64,000 nucleotides of DNA from Occallatibacter gabretensis (lineage in GTDB: Bacteria; Acidobacteriota; Terriglobia; Terriglobales; Acidobacteriaceae). Shown here one piece after another: positions 28,240-37,256 of this stretch. The stretch covers positions 124,001-188,000 of the forward strand of contig NZ_LAIJ01000010.1 in the NCBI RefSeq assembly GCF_001449115.1. The letters are read 5' to 3'. The notes beneath the pieces are model-generated. The model was not told the origin of the DNA. It was given only the letters and a program-made list of their open reading frames with translations, and made no database searches. The translations under genes and the position numbers were made by a program. Each line of letters starts with the position of its first letter. Position 1 is the first letter of the stretch.

Positions 28240-28557
28240 TCATTTCTGTTCCTCCTCCGCCAGCATTCTCAAACGGAGTTCCCGAAGTTCCTCCGATTCG
28301 CCGCCCGTGATCTCGATCTTGAAGCTCCAGTAGGCCGCTTCAAGATCAGGCAAGTCACGCAGGGACCCTTCCTCGAACATACGACCTCCCAGAATCTGGT
28401 TCCATGCAACAGGCTCAAGAATTTTGCCGTCGAGCGCACGCTGGATATACACGAATAGAACCTTGAGCAGCTCCTGGGCGTCCTCGTTTTCCGAGGCATA
28501 GTGAAGGAGAAGCTCTTTGAGACGTGCCGCGCTTTGATGGAGCAATTCCTGATTCAT
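28240..28557 (-). CDS. Small acidic helical protein, possible chaperone or immunity protein
   Basis: 105 residues from ATG 28557 with a GAGGAT site; a longer frame would overlap the previous gene. Mostly helical, acidic, with no signal peptide: LLHQSAARLKELLLHYASENEDAQELL, then a Trp/Phe patch (AAYWSFKIEI) and a charged end. Family not recognised. It starts 7 bp after the coiled-coil gene and lies before PAAR. That position is common for an effector's immunity or loading partner, but nothing in the sequence proves either. Confidence 0.75.
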   Translation of the reverse strand: MNQELLHQSAARLKELLLHYASENEDAQELLKVLFVYIQRALDGKILEPVAWNQILGGRMFEEGSLRDLPDLEAAYWSFKIEITGGESEELRELRLRMLAEEEQK

Positions 28558-28564
28558 GTCATCC

Positions 28565-29953
28565 TCATTTTTTCCCTGGCTTGACGCCAGGTATTGCTGC
28601 GACATTTTTAGGCTCGGTCCACGCCCCCGGATTGGGTACCAGGGTTTGCGTTGCGCCGCCAGACGTGGTGAATTTGCCCCAGAGTTCAGTAGTCGAAGCG
28701 ACCGCGCTTTGATACACGGTGGGCGGATTCGCCGGATCTTTGGGGTTGACCTGGTGGATATCGTATTCCTCTGCCTGGCTGGCGAGCGGCAGGCCAAGCA
28801 GGTCACCCAGGGGCTGACCGGAATCGAAGGCGTTTTTCAGATCCGCCGCTGTCACAAAATATGGAGTATAGGACTTGACTGCCTGTCCCTTCGGCACAAT
28901 TTTCAATAGCGGTTGGCCAATATTTGGCAGAGCTTTGGGCAGTTGCGAGCCGGACATAACCTGCTGAAGCGCACGCCCAATGATCTTCTTGACGTAATCG
29001 GTTGGCGTTTCGTTCGCACCTCGCGGAGAGGCAGCTTTCAGCTGTTTGAGATAGTTTTGGCCGTCGGGAGTCACGAGGAATTTCATCGCGTCCGGCTCGC
29101 TTACGCCATTCGGCGTGAAGGTGCTCTTACTGTCGACCTCTTTTGGAAACTGGGCCTTCAGTTCGTTGATCTGCTGCATGGTGGAGGGCGCACCCTGTTG
29201 GGTCTGTTGTCCAGTGATGGGTGTGGAATATACGGACTTGTTTTTGCAGGGGACTTCAGTGGCATCGACAGGATCGGGAGAGGGAAATGTCTGCTGCAGC
29301 TTGGCAAAGGTCGCCCCGGCGGTTGCAGCGGCCTGGGGTACGCCGCTTTTTGCGGTGTCGGAGACCTGCTGCATCAGGCTCTTTGTGCTCGGCTGCGTTC
29401 CCTGGATTGCCTGCGCTTGCTGCTGCAGCGCCTGATCCTCATTCTTCACCTGCTGGACGGTCTGCTGAACTTTTGATTCCAGCTGCTGCGTAAGCTGCGC
29501 TGCCTGTTCAGCCTTGGCCTCTTCGTCAGCCAGTTTTTTCTGGGCATCGGCCACAGCCTGCTGCGCCTGCTTCTCCGCATTGGCCACCTGCTGCTGTGCC
29601 TGTTGGAGTTCTTTCTGCGCCTGCTGCTCCGCCGCGTTCTCAGCCGACTTTTCCAACTGCTGGGCTTGTTTTTCAGCGGCAGCCAGTTTCTGCTCTGCTT
29701 GCTGAACCTGCTGCTGCGCTTGTTGAATTTCCTGCTTGGCTTTCTGCTCTGCCTGGGCCAGTTGCTGCTGGGCCTGCGCAACCTCCTGCTGTGCCTTCTT
29801 TTCGGCGGCACTGGCTGCCTGCTCTGCTTTCTGCGCTTCCTGCTGGGCAGATTTTTCGCCCGAGGCTATAGCATTGCTGGCGTTCTTCAGCCCATCCTGC
29901 GCATCCTTCTGCGCTGCTCCCACCGCATTGTTGAGGAAATCGCCGGCGCCCAT
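28565..29953 (-). CDS. Gln/Ala-rich coiled-coil protein, candidate T6SS cargo
   Basis: 462 residues from ATG 29953, one base after the preceding stop, with an AAGGAA site. Residues about 10-190 are an extreme Ala/Gln/Lys/Glu coiled coil (AQQQ and EQKA repeats); no signal peptide or membrane helix. The part after about residue 230 looks globular, with a Pro/Gly/Trp-rich end (ELWGKFTT, GAWTEP). No catalytic family was recognised. Its place in the PAAR/DUF4123 operon suggests it is either an exported effector or a cargo adaptor; this is inference. Confidence 0.75.
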   Translation of the reverse strand: MGAGDFLNNAVGAAQKDAQDGLKNASNAIASGEKSAQQEAQKAEQAASAAEKKAQQEVAQAQQQLAQAEQKAKQEIQQAQQQVQQAEQKLAAAEKQAQQLEKSAENAAEQQAQKELQQAQQQVANAEKQAQQAVADAQKKLADEEAKAEQAAQLTQQLESKVQQTVQQVKNEDQALQQQAQAIQGTQPSTKSLMQQVSDTAKSGVPQAAATAGATFAKLQQTFPSPDPVDATEVPCKNKSVYSTPITGQQTQQGAPSTMQQINELKAQFPKEVDSKSTFTPNGVSEPDAMKFLVTPDGQNYLKQLKAASPRGANETPTDYVKKIIGRALQQVMSGSQLPKALPNIGQPLLKIVPKGQAVKSYTPYFVTAADLKNAFDSGQPLGDLLGLPLASQAEEYDIHQVNPKDPANPPTVYQSAVASTTELWGKFTTSGGATQTLVPNPGAWTEPKNVAAIPGVKPGKK

Positions 29954-29954
29954 G

Positions 29955-30323
29955 CTAGTTCTGCTTCCTTTCGCCGGTATTGAGGAGAAGGAGGACAGTC
30001 GCCTGCTGCAGCCATTCGGCTTTATCTGGTGAGGGCAGGGAAGAGTCAAGCACCTCGCGCGCCACCTCGAAGTGGTCTTCAAAGTTTTCGCCGAGCAGAT
30101 AGGAGGTGGTCACGTAAACAGCCGCATCGGGCTTAGTGACCATGCCGTAGCCCTTGGCCCTTTTCACCATGGCCGCAACAAACGCATGCAGGGCTTCCGG
30201 CTTATCCTCGGCGGCTTCGGCAACATTCTTCTTGAGGAAATCGGCAACAGAGGCTACATAGCGTCGTTCCGCATCCTCGCGAAATGCCGTATGCTGCCGT
30301 TCGCCGATCTTGAAGGGTTGCAT
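29955..30323 (-). CDS. Small helical protein of the T6SS cargo operon (unknown)
   Basis: 122 residues from ATG 30323. The frame extends 100 codons further, but the upstream part is low-quality coding, and MQPFKIGERQ with an AGGAAA site is the natural start. Predicted all-helical: FREDAERRYVASVADFLKKN, AFVAAMVKRAKGYGMVT, YVTTSYLLGENFEDHF, and LLLLNTGE near the end. No signal peptide. Proteins of this size and type often accompany DUF4123/PAAR genes; specific function unknown. First gene of the leftward cargo operon, one base from the coiled-coil gene. Confidence 0.75.
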   Translation of the reverse strand: MQPFKIGERQHTAFREDAERRYVASVADFLKKNVAEAAEDKPEALHAFVAAMVKRAKGYGMVTKPDAAVYVTTSYLLGENFEDHFEVAREVLDSSLPSPDKAEWLQQATVLLLLNTGERKQN

Positions 30324-30906
30324 GAGAATGGTATTTCCTGAAGAAAAATACAGCTTCAAAATTGATGCGCTTTGACTCTGAAATGCACAATACAGCCATA
30401 GCCTTACCGGCGCAAGAGAAGATGCTTTTCGTGCAGGCCGAAGGTGGGTACAAACGGAACTCAAGCGCAAAAGGTCCGCACCGTATAGTGATGCAGAATG
30501 GGCAATCGCATCGAAAATTCGCCGCTGCCGCGTGCCGCAAGACAGACTCGACAATACGTTTGTCCGGCGGGTAGGCAAGCGTCGTTCCTTACTAAATTTT
30601 TGCTTGACATTCCCTTTCTGCAACGCTAGATTTCGTCCACAAGTATTCTGGGGTTAATTCGGCTCTCTAATTCTGTCAGCTATCTGAGCGCGTTCCTTCT
30701 TTCGAAGTACGCCTGGCTGTCCGTTTCCGTTTTTTGCTTTGATTGCTTTGTCCGCGAATAACAACACATCTCAACGGGCCGTTGGCTTCTTGGATCGGCT
30801 GCCGGAACTAAGAACGAATTAGATCAGCCGGATTCAGGCCAAGTGCGGCGGTTGCGCCCCGCTCTGCCTGCCCTGGATAACGTAACTGCGACCTTGGAGA
30901 ATTAGG
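30324..30906. other. Long divergent intergenic region
   Basis: 583 bp between the T6SS cargo operon and the giant surface-protein gene. It contains a good rightward promoter (30604-30632) and a 5' leader of about 270 nt. No RNA gene or small coding sequence was recognised; the promoter for the leftward cargo operon was not located with confidence. Confidence 0.4.
30604..30632 (+). promoter_or_regulatory. Putative sigma70-type promoter of the giant surface-protein operon
   Basis: TTGACA (30604-30609), 17 bp spacer, TAGATT (30627-30632), pointing at ATG 30907 and implying a long leader. Good match by eye; unproven. Confidence 0.5.
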
Positions 30907-33900
30907 ATGATCCGCAATCTGTTGCCTCGCACGAGTGGACCTTCGTCTGCTGTATTTTCCTTCTCAGCCTTGCTTTCCGGAACCGCGAAGAGAATCGTGG
31001 CGACCCGGCCGGCAGTATGCGTAGCCCTGTTGCTCGCACTGGGATGGACGCTGTGTGGAGCAGCCGCGCAGGCGCAGACGGCAAACTTTGGCGGCGCGCA
31101 GACAGCGCTGTTCAGCAGTCTGAACAATCCCTCAGGCATAGCAGTGGACGCGAGCGGGAACGTCTACATTGCGGATACCAACCATAACCAGGTGCTGAAG
31201 GAGACATACTCTGCAGGCAGCTATATCCAGAGCACAATCGGCTCCGGATTGCGCCTCCCTCAGGGTGTAGCAGTGGACGCAAGCGGCAACGTCTATATCG
31301 CGGATACCGGCAACACGCGTGTGCTGAAGGAGACCTTCTCTTCAGGCAGCTACACGCAGAGCACGGTTGTCACAGGAACAGCGAGCAATGGTTTTATTGC
31401 CGTAGCCGTGGACGCGAGCGGGAATGTCTATGTCGCCGACTTCATTGGCAACCAGGTGCTGAAAGAGACATTTTCCGCAGGCAGCTACACTCAGAGCACG
31501 GTTGGCACTGGACTGAACTTTCCAGCCAGCGTAGCTGTAGACGCAGGCGGCAATGTCTACATCGCCAATGGCGAAAACAACAACGTGCTGATAGTGCCGC
31601 CCTCAGATCCTGCTTGTGCTACGGCAGGCGATTGCACGACGGTTGGCACATCACTCAATTTTCCTCAAGGTGTGGCCGTCGACGCGAGCGGTAACATCTA
31701 CATCGCAGATTCCGGTAACAATCGCGTGGTGAAGGAGACCTTCTCCGCAGGCAACTATACGCAGAGCACGGTTACCACCGGACTGGGCAATCCTCTTGCC
31801 TTGGCTGCGGACTCGAATGGCAATGTCTACATCGCGGATACCACCAACAACCGGGCGGTGGAGGAGCAGATCGCGAGCGTGAATCTAGGCTCCGCGGCGG
31901 TAGGCACCCCAGGTACGGCACAGACGCTGACCTTCAACTTCACAAATGCGACGGCCGCAAACATCAGCGCGCCTGTCGCGTTGACCGGAGGCGTTACAGG
32001 AAAAGACTTTGCAGTGGCTGCCGGCGGCACATGCAACGCGACCACCAGCTACAGCGCAGGCGGCACCAGCAGTTGCACAGTCAAGGTCACCGTTAATCCC
32101 GCCTTCCCCGGCGTGCGCATGGGCGCAGTCGAGCTTACGAAGACCTCTGGTGCGGTGATTGCCACGGCCTACGTCTACGGTACGGGAACTGCGCCGCAGG
32201 CTGCCTTCCCGCCCGGCGTGCAGAGTTCGCTCCTGATCGGGTTCACCGCTCCGGCGGGTGCAACCACGGATCAGGCCGGCAATATTTATGTCGCCGATTC
32301 CACTGCCGGAAAGGTCTTCAAATACACGGCGGCGGGCGTCCTGTCGGCAACTGTGGCATCCGGGCTGACCAAGCCCATCGGCGTGGCCGTGGATGGAGCC
32401 GGCAACGTCTTTGTCGCAGACAACAGCGCGGGTGATTTGTTCGAATATGCGCTCAGCGGAAGCACGTACACCAAGAGCACCGTGGCCGGCAGTCTCTCCG
32501 AGCCCCAGTTTGTGGCTGTGGACGTCAGCGGCAACCTCTACGTTTCCACAAGCGGCGACCACGCACTGCATGTGTATATGCCGGGCAGCGGCGGCTACAC
32601 CTATGTCAAGGATGTGGCAAACGGCAGCACCGTGACCAACTTCGGGCCTAATGGCGTAGCACTGGATGCGGTCGGCAACGTCTATGTCGCCGACGCTGGC
32701 AACAGCGAAGTATCCATATTCACGCCCAGCGGCAGTGGCTACACCCAGAGCGAAGTGGCCAGCAGCCTGAGCAGCCCCTATGGCGTGGCTGTGGATGCTA
32801 CCGGCAACGTCTATGTAACTCTCTCTGGCGGCACGGACGTGCTTGAATTTACGCCTGGCAGTGGCGGCGCTTACACGCAGAGCACGGTAGGCAGCGGATT
32901 GGGGTCTCCCGCGGGTGTCGCGGTGGACGCCGGCGGCAACGTCTACGTGGCTAACGGCTCCGGAACCCTCGCGAAGACAGTTCAGAAGGTGGACGTTTCC
33001 GATCCGCCGACCCTTACCTTTGCTTCCACTGCCATCGGCGAAGCCAGCAGCGCACAGACAGTGACTGTGGCTAACATCGGTAACGCGTCCCTCACGATTG
33101 AAAGTGATCCTGCAGTCGCTGCAAACTTCGTTCTCGATTCGACCAACACCTGTGGCGTGTTTAGCAGTCCGATTGCAGTGGGAGCCAGTTGCGCGCTGGC
33201 GCTGGACTTTAAACCGACGGAGGCCGGCTCGCCGCTTACCGGCACGGCGACCCTGGTCGACAACAATCTCAACGCCAACACCTCGCCGTTTGCCACCCAT
33301 GTATTCGACCTGAGCGGCATTGCTCAATCTTCCACTTCCACTGCGGTTGCGTCCTCGGTCAATCCCTCGACTGTCAATGCGAGCGTAAGCTTTACGGCCA
33401 CGGTGACGAACACTGCCAGCGGGGCAACCAGCGCGCCTACGGGCACTGTGCAATTCGTGGTGGATGGAGCCAACTCCGGCAGTGCGGTGTCGCTTACCGT
33501 GGGCAGCGGCACCACAAGCACTGCTTCAATACCGATAGCAAGCTTGACGATTTCAGGTTCGCCGCACACCATTACGGCGAACTATCTCAACTCGGATGGG
33601 GCTTTCGGCGATAGCTCCGGGTCTTTATCCGCTGGTCAGACTGTCACAGCGGCTCCCGCGACCCTGGCCTTTACCACGGTACCCTCTGGCGGAGTCACAA
33701 TCAACACAGAGGCCAACTTTAGGGTCACGCTCACTGCATCGCCTGCAACTCCGATCAAGCCGGCCGGGACGATGACCTTTAGCCAGGGAAGCACGACGCT
33801 CTGCAGCAATGCGGCGCTCTCAACGAACGCTCCGTTCATTGCTTCCTGCACATCCAATGCTCTCAAAGGTCCGAGTCCCGCAACCGTGACTGCAAGCTAC

Positions 33901-36900
33901 ACGGACACGAACAGGAATTTCATTGTCGCTACCCCTGCCTCAACCGCGGTCACGCTTACTCCACTCAACACCACGGTCACGCTCGCTCTAGCTACAACAA
34001 CACCAACCGTGGATACGCCAGTCACTCTGAAGGCCCTGATGGGCCCGCCCGGCAATCCAAATTTCCCAACGGGCACCGTCAGCTTCACCTCAAATGGCGT
34101 TAATATTCCAGGATGCAGCGGCAGTTCCGCGCCTTCTGTGGGGCTGCTCGGAAGCTCTCTTGAGGCTGTCTGTACCACATCCTCTCTGGCCGCTCCGTCG
34201 GTCTCAATTGGCGCCACATACTCCGGCGACAATAACTTCAACGGCTCAACGGCCGGTACGCCGCTGAACTTTTCAGTCAACAAGCTGACGCCTGCTTATA
34301 CCTTGTCTGCTGCCCCGCAACCGCCTAATACAAGTATCACCGTCAATGTGCCCGTGGTCTTCACAATCGGATTTACGATTCCAGGATCTACCGCGCCGAC
34401 GCAGCCAACCGGAAACATCGCGGTGATGCAGGGCACTACGAGTTTGTGCACGGTTGTTCTACCCGCAAAAACCTGCACATACAGCACGGGATTTGCCAGC
34501 GCAGCCTCATTCCACGTGACTTCCTCCTACAACGGGGACACTCAATTCAACACCGTGGCCTCCGGCGGCAACACTACTGTGACTACCGGAGCCACTGGCA
34601 CCACCACTTCTGTGAGCGGGCCCAGCACCGCAAGCGTGAATACTGCTGCTACTTTCACCGCCATCGTTACTTCCAACGCGGTTGGCACAGCCGTGCCGCA
34701 GGGTAGCGTTGCATTCAAGGTGACCAACTCCGGCGGCACTACGACAACCCCGTGCGCCAGTGCAACGCTTACCGCTGGAGCCGCAACATGCTCCTATGCG
34801 TTTCCAGCCTCCGGCAGCTACACGGTGAACGCGACCTATAATCCAAGCCCCGCGAACTTCACCACCAGCAGCTCCGCAAATGCACAGGCCGTAACCGTTG
34901 ACGCAAGCGCGGTTTCCATTACCGTGGCTCTCGATAGCGCCAGCGTCAATCCCTCCGTCATCAACCAGCCGGTTAAGTTTGATTCCACACTGGTCTTTCC
35001 GACCGGTACGGCTAAGCCCAACGGTCTGGGCGATACGATCGTGTATTACGACGGCGCCAACGTACTGTGCACCGCGACGGTCAACGCAACCACTTCCCCC
35101 TATACGCCGGCTTCCTGCACGGTTTACACACTGTCTCTGGGAGGGCACAGCGTCACGGCAGCTTTTGTTCCTGGAGCGACGGATTCGAACTTCAAGGCGC
35201 AGACCTCCACTCCAATCACGCAGACCGTCAATGCCGATCCAACTACCCTCTTAGCACTCGCGCCTCTTACCCCCCCGGAAGTCAATCAGACGTACACGTT
35301 ATTGGCCTCCGTTACGCCGGCATATGTGTACAGCGGCTCAGGCGGCAGGTCACCTTCCGGCGGCAGCGTGAGCTTTACTTATGTCAACGGATCGTCGACC
35401 GTTAACCTTTGCACCGCGACCGTGGGGAGCGAATCAAAGGCATCGTGCTCCCCGGCTGCGGGCAGTCTTACGGCTGGAACTTACACTATTACCGCAACCT
35501 ATACGGATTCCGCATCTCCTGCGAATTTCGTTACCAGTAACGCCCCGACGCCTATTACTGTTGTCAAAGATTCTCCGGCGGTGACGATCGGCACACTTCC
35601 CGCCTCGATTCAGGTCAATCAGGGGCTGACGCTGACTGCTTCAATCAAGCCACACTTCAGCGGCCCGATCGTTCCCACAGGCACTGTGGCTTTCATGTCC
35701 GGAGCTACAACCCTCTGCACCGCTACGATAAGCAGCGGATCTGTCTCTTGTGTAGCGGCATCTGCAGACCTGCCGGAATCCGCTATCGCATACTCAATCT
35801 CAGCAACCTACACGCCCGATTCAACCGGCAGCACCAACTTCCTGACCTCCAGCACCACCACGTCAGGATCCGTAACTGTGACCGGCGCAACCACCTCCGT
35901 GAAGGTTTTGGGCGCTCCCGCCACCGGCTATGCAACTCAGACCATCACATACACGGCTATCGTGAGCACGAGTCCTGCGATACCAGCCGGCGGCATCGCC
36001 CCCACTGGCACAGTGACCTTCGCCAATACCTCTGGGCTGGCCATTGGTGGAACAAATTGCCCGAAGGCCACAATTCCAGCCGGTACTACCTTCCCGTATT
36101 CGGTCAGCTGCACCGTGACCTATCCACAGACCTACACGGGCAACCTGAACACCGACTCCATCACCGCCGCGTATACGCCGGGCGACGCCAACTTCATTGC
36201 GAGCAACAACTCCGCAAGCCCACTGATTGAGCCGGTGCAGAACTTCGCGCTCGGGTTCACCTCTTCTTCTTCGAGCAGCGTTTCCCTCACACAGGGTCAC
36301 AACACGACAAATGATCCGTACTTCACGGGCCAGATTGTCGGGGCAATGTCCACATCCACCGCATCCACCGGGATCGGCGTGCTGACAGATACGCTGAACT
36401 ACACCTGCACGGTGACCTCGAATGGCTCGCTTGTCACAGATCCTTCCTGCTCGCCTGCTACCAGCGCAGCCGTTCCAGGCGCAAGCGTTTCGTACACGCT
36501 TAACGCGTCTTCCACGGCGCAAACGGGTGTGTACACCATTGCCATCACAGCTTCTGATCCGAACGCGCCAGCGCTCAGCTATACCGTTACCAAGCAACTC
36601 AACGTTGCCAGCATTTCGGCCGCACAGCTTGTCTTCGCCGGAAGCGTTCCGCAAACGGTATCGCTCAACTTCGGCACCTTGTCTACCGGCGGCTCACTCA
36701 CGCTCGTCGGCTGCCCTGAGATCATGTTCACTGCGGATTCTTCGCTGAAACAGAATCCGGATCCGAAAAACAACAATGCACAATACGTGGCATGCTCGGC
36801 CTCATCCACGCCGATCACGTCGGGAAGCACGGCCGTCACCGTTACGGTCACGCCATGCCAGACGGGCGCAACCGGAACCGCCGGGGCAACCACCAGCTGC

Positions 36901-37242
36901 GGCGATTCCACCGCGGCTCTTGTCCCGGTGAACGGAAAGGCTGGGCGTTCCGGCGGCTCGTACATCGCGGCAGCTCTCGGCGTTCCAGTGCTTGCCTTCT
37001 TCGGCTGGTTCGGCCGCAACCGGGCGCGCAAGAACCTCTTCCGCATGATGACGATTGTGCTGCTCGGATGGGGCGCGCTCACCGTCAGCGGCTGCGGAGG
37101 CGGGTATAAGGTGACCTCTACCGGAAGCTCGAGCCCGGCAACAAATCTTGCTCCAGGCACTTACGAGGTCCTGGTCCAGGCAATGGATGCCAGCACTCCG
37201 GCTAACACCTACTATGCGCTCGTACAAATCACGGTGAACTAA
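30907..37242 (+). CDS. Giant NHL-repeat / Ig-like surface protein
   Basis: 2111 residues. N-terminal export signal (hydrophobic 36-54, then AQAQ). Residues about 70-325 and 445-700 are two NHL-type beta-propellers built from GVAVDASGNVYIADTGN-like units. Each is followed by an ASPM/choice-of-anchor-like beta domain (about 325-430, 700-805). About 810-1790 is a series of Ig-like domains (GTVxF and YxGD-like motifs). Near the C-terminus is a helix (YIAAALGVPVLAFFGWF), a basic loop, a second helix ending LTVSGC at Cys 2063, then a 48-residue tail. Probably displayed at the cell surface; adhesion or matrix binding is inferred. Its stop overlaps the next open frame. Confidence 0.88.
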   Translation: MIRNLLPRTSGPSSAVFSFSALLSGTAKRIVATRPAVCVALLLALGWTLCGAAAQAQTANFGGAQTALFSSLNNPSGIAVDASGNVYIADTNHNQVLKETYSAGSYIQSTIGSGLRLPQGVAVDASGNVYIADTGNTRVLKETFSSGSYTQSTVVTGTASNGFIAVAVDASGNVYVADFIGNQVLKETFSAGSYTQSTVGTGLNFPASVAVDAGGNVYIANGENNNVLIVPPSDPACATAGDCTTVGTSLNFPQGVAVDASGNIYIADSGNNRVVKETFSAGNYTQSTVTTGLGNPLALAADSNGNVYIADTTNNRAVEEQIASVNLGSAAVGTPGTAQTLTFNFTNATAANISAPVALTGGVTGKDFAVAAGGTCNATTSYSAGGTSSCTVKVTVNPAFPGVRMGAVELTKTSGAVIATAYVYGTGTAPQAAFPPGVQSSLLIGFTAPAGATTDQAGNIYVADSTAGKVFKYTAAGVLSATVASGLTKPIGVAVDGAGNVFVADNSAGDLFEYALSGSTYTKSTVAGSLSEPQFVAVDVSGNLYVSTSGDHALHVYMPGSGGYTYVKDVANGSTVTNFGPNGVALDAVGNVYVADAGNSEVSIFTPSGSGYTQSEVASSLSSPYGVAVDATGNVYVTLSGGTDVLEFTPGSGGAYTQSTVGSGLGSPAGVAVDAGGNVYVANGSGTLAKTVQKVDVSDPPTLTFASTAIGEASSAQTVTVANIGNASLTIESDPAVAANFVLDSTNTCGVFSSPIAVGASCALALDFKPTEAGSPLTGTATLVDNNLNANTSPFATHVFDLSGIAQSSTSTAVASSVNPSTVNASVSFTATVTNTASGATSAPTGTVQFVVDGANSGSAVSLTVGSGTTSTASIPIASLTISGSPHTITANYLNSDGAFGDSSGSLSAGQTVTAAPATLAFTTVPSGGVTINTEANFRVTLTASPATPIKPAGTMTFSQGSTTLCSNAALSTNAPFIASCTSNALKGPSPATVTASYTDTNRNFIVATPASTAVTLTPLNTTVTLALATTTPTVDTPVTLKALMGPPGNPNFPTGTVSFTSNGVNIPGCSGSSAPSVGLLGSSLEAVCTTSSLAAPSVSIGATYSGDNNFNGSTAGTPLNFSVNKLTPAYTLSAAPQPPNTSITVNVPVVFTIGFTIPGSTAPTQPTGNIAVMQGTTSLCTVVLPAKTCTYSTGFASAASFHVTSSYNGDTQFNTVASGGNTTVTTGATGTTTSVSGPSTASVNTAATFTAIVTSNAVGTAVPQGSVAFKVTNSGGTTTTPCASATLTAGAATCSYAFPASGSYTVNATYNPSPANFTTSSSANAQAVTVDASAVSITVALDSASVNPSVINQPVKFDSTLVFPTGTAKPNGLGDTIVYYDGANVLCTATVNATTSPYTPASCTVYTLSLGGHSVTAAFVPGATDSNFKAQTSTPITQTVNADPTTLLALAPLTPPEVNQTYTLLASVTPAYVYSGSGGRSPSGGSVSFTYVNGSSTVNLCTATVGSESKASCSPAAGSLTAGTYTITATYTDSASPANFVTSNAPTPITVVKDSPAVTIGTLPASIQVNQGLTLTASIKPHFSGPIVPTGTVAFMSGATTLCTATISSGSVSCVAASADLPESAIAYSISATYTPDSTGSTNFLTSSTTTSGSVTVTGATTSVKVLGAPATGYATQTITYTAIVSTSPAIPAGGIAPTGTVTFANTSGLAIGGTNCPKATIPAGTTFPYSVSCTVTYPQTYTGNLNTDSITAAYTPGDANFIASNNSASPLIEPVQNFALGFTSSSSSSVSLTQGHNTTNDPYFTGQIVGAMSTSTASTGIGVLTDTLNYTCTVTSNGSLVTDPSCSPATSAAVPGASVSYTLNASSTAQTGVYTIAITASDPNAPALSYTVTKQLNVASISAAQLVFAGSVPQTVSLNFGTLSTGGSLTLVGCPEIMFTADSSLKQNPDPKNNNAQYVACSASSTPITSGSTAVTVTVTPCQTGATGTAGATTSCGDSTAALVPVNGKAGRSGGSYIAAALGVPVLAFFGWFGRNRARKNLFRMMTIVLLGWGALTVSGCGGGYKVTSTGSSSPATNLAPGTYEVLVQAMDASTPANTYYALVQITVN
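31120..31880 (+). repeat. Coding tandem NHL repeats
   Basis: Similar 130-200 bp units, each with a GTGGACGCGAGCGG-like core and AACGTCTACAT, within the first propeller of the giant protein. Repeats are imperfect and in frame; they are protein repeats, not CRISPR. Confidence 0.7.
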
Positions 37243-37256
37243 TGGCAGAGGCGACC

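Noticed and set aside
31120..32960. CRISPR-like regular repeats
   Set aside because: Units are imperfect, in frame and encode NHL beta-propeller blades; no spacer-repeat structure and no cas genes.
31885..33453. 522-codon open frame on the minus strand
   Set aside because: Lies inside the giant NHL/Ig gene, low-complexity, no ribosome site; the plus strand shows clear domain repeats.
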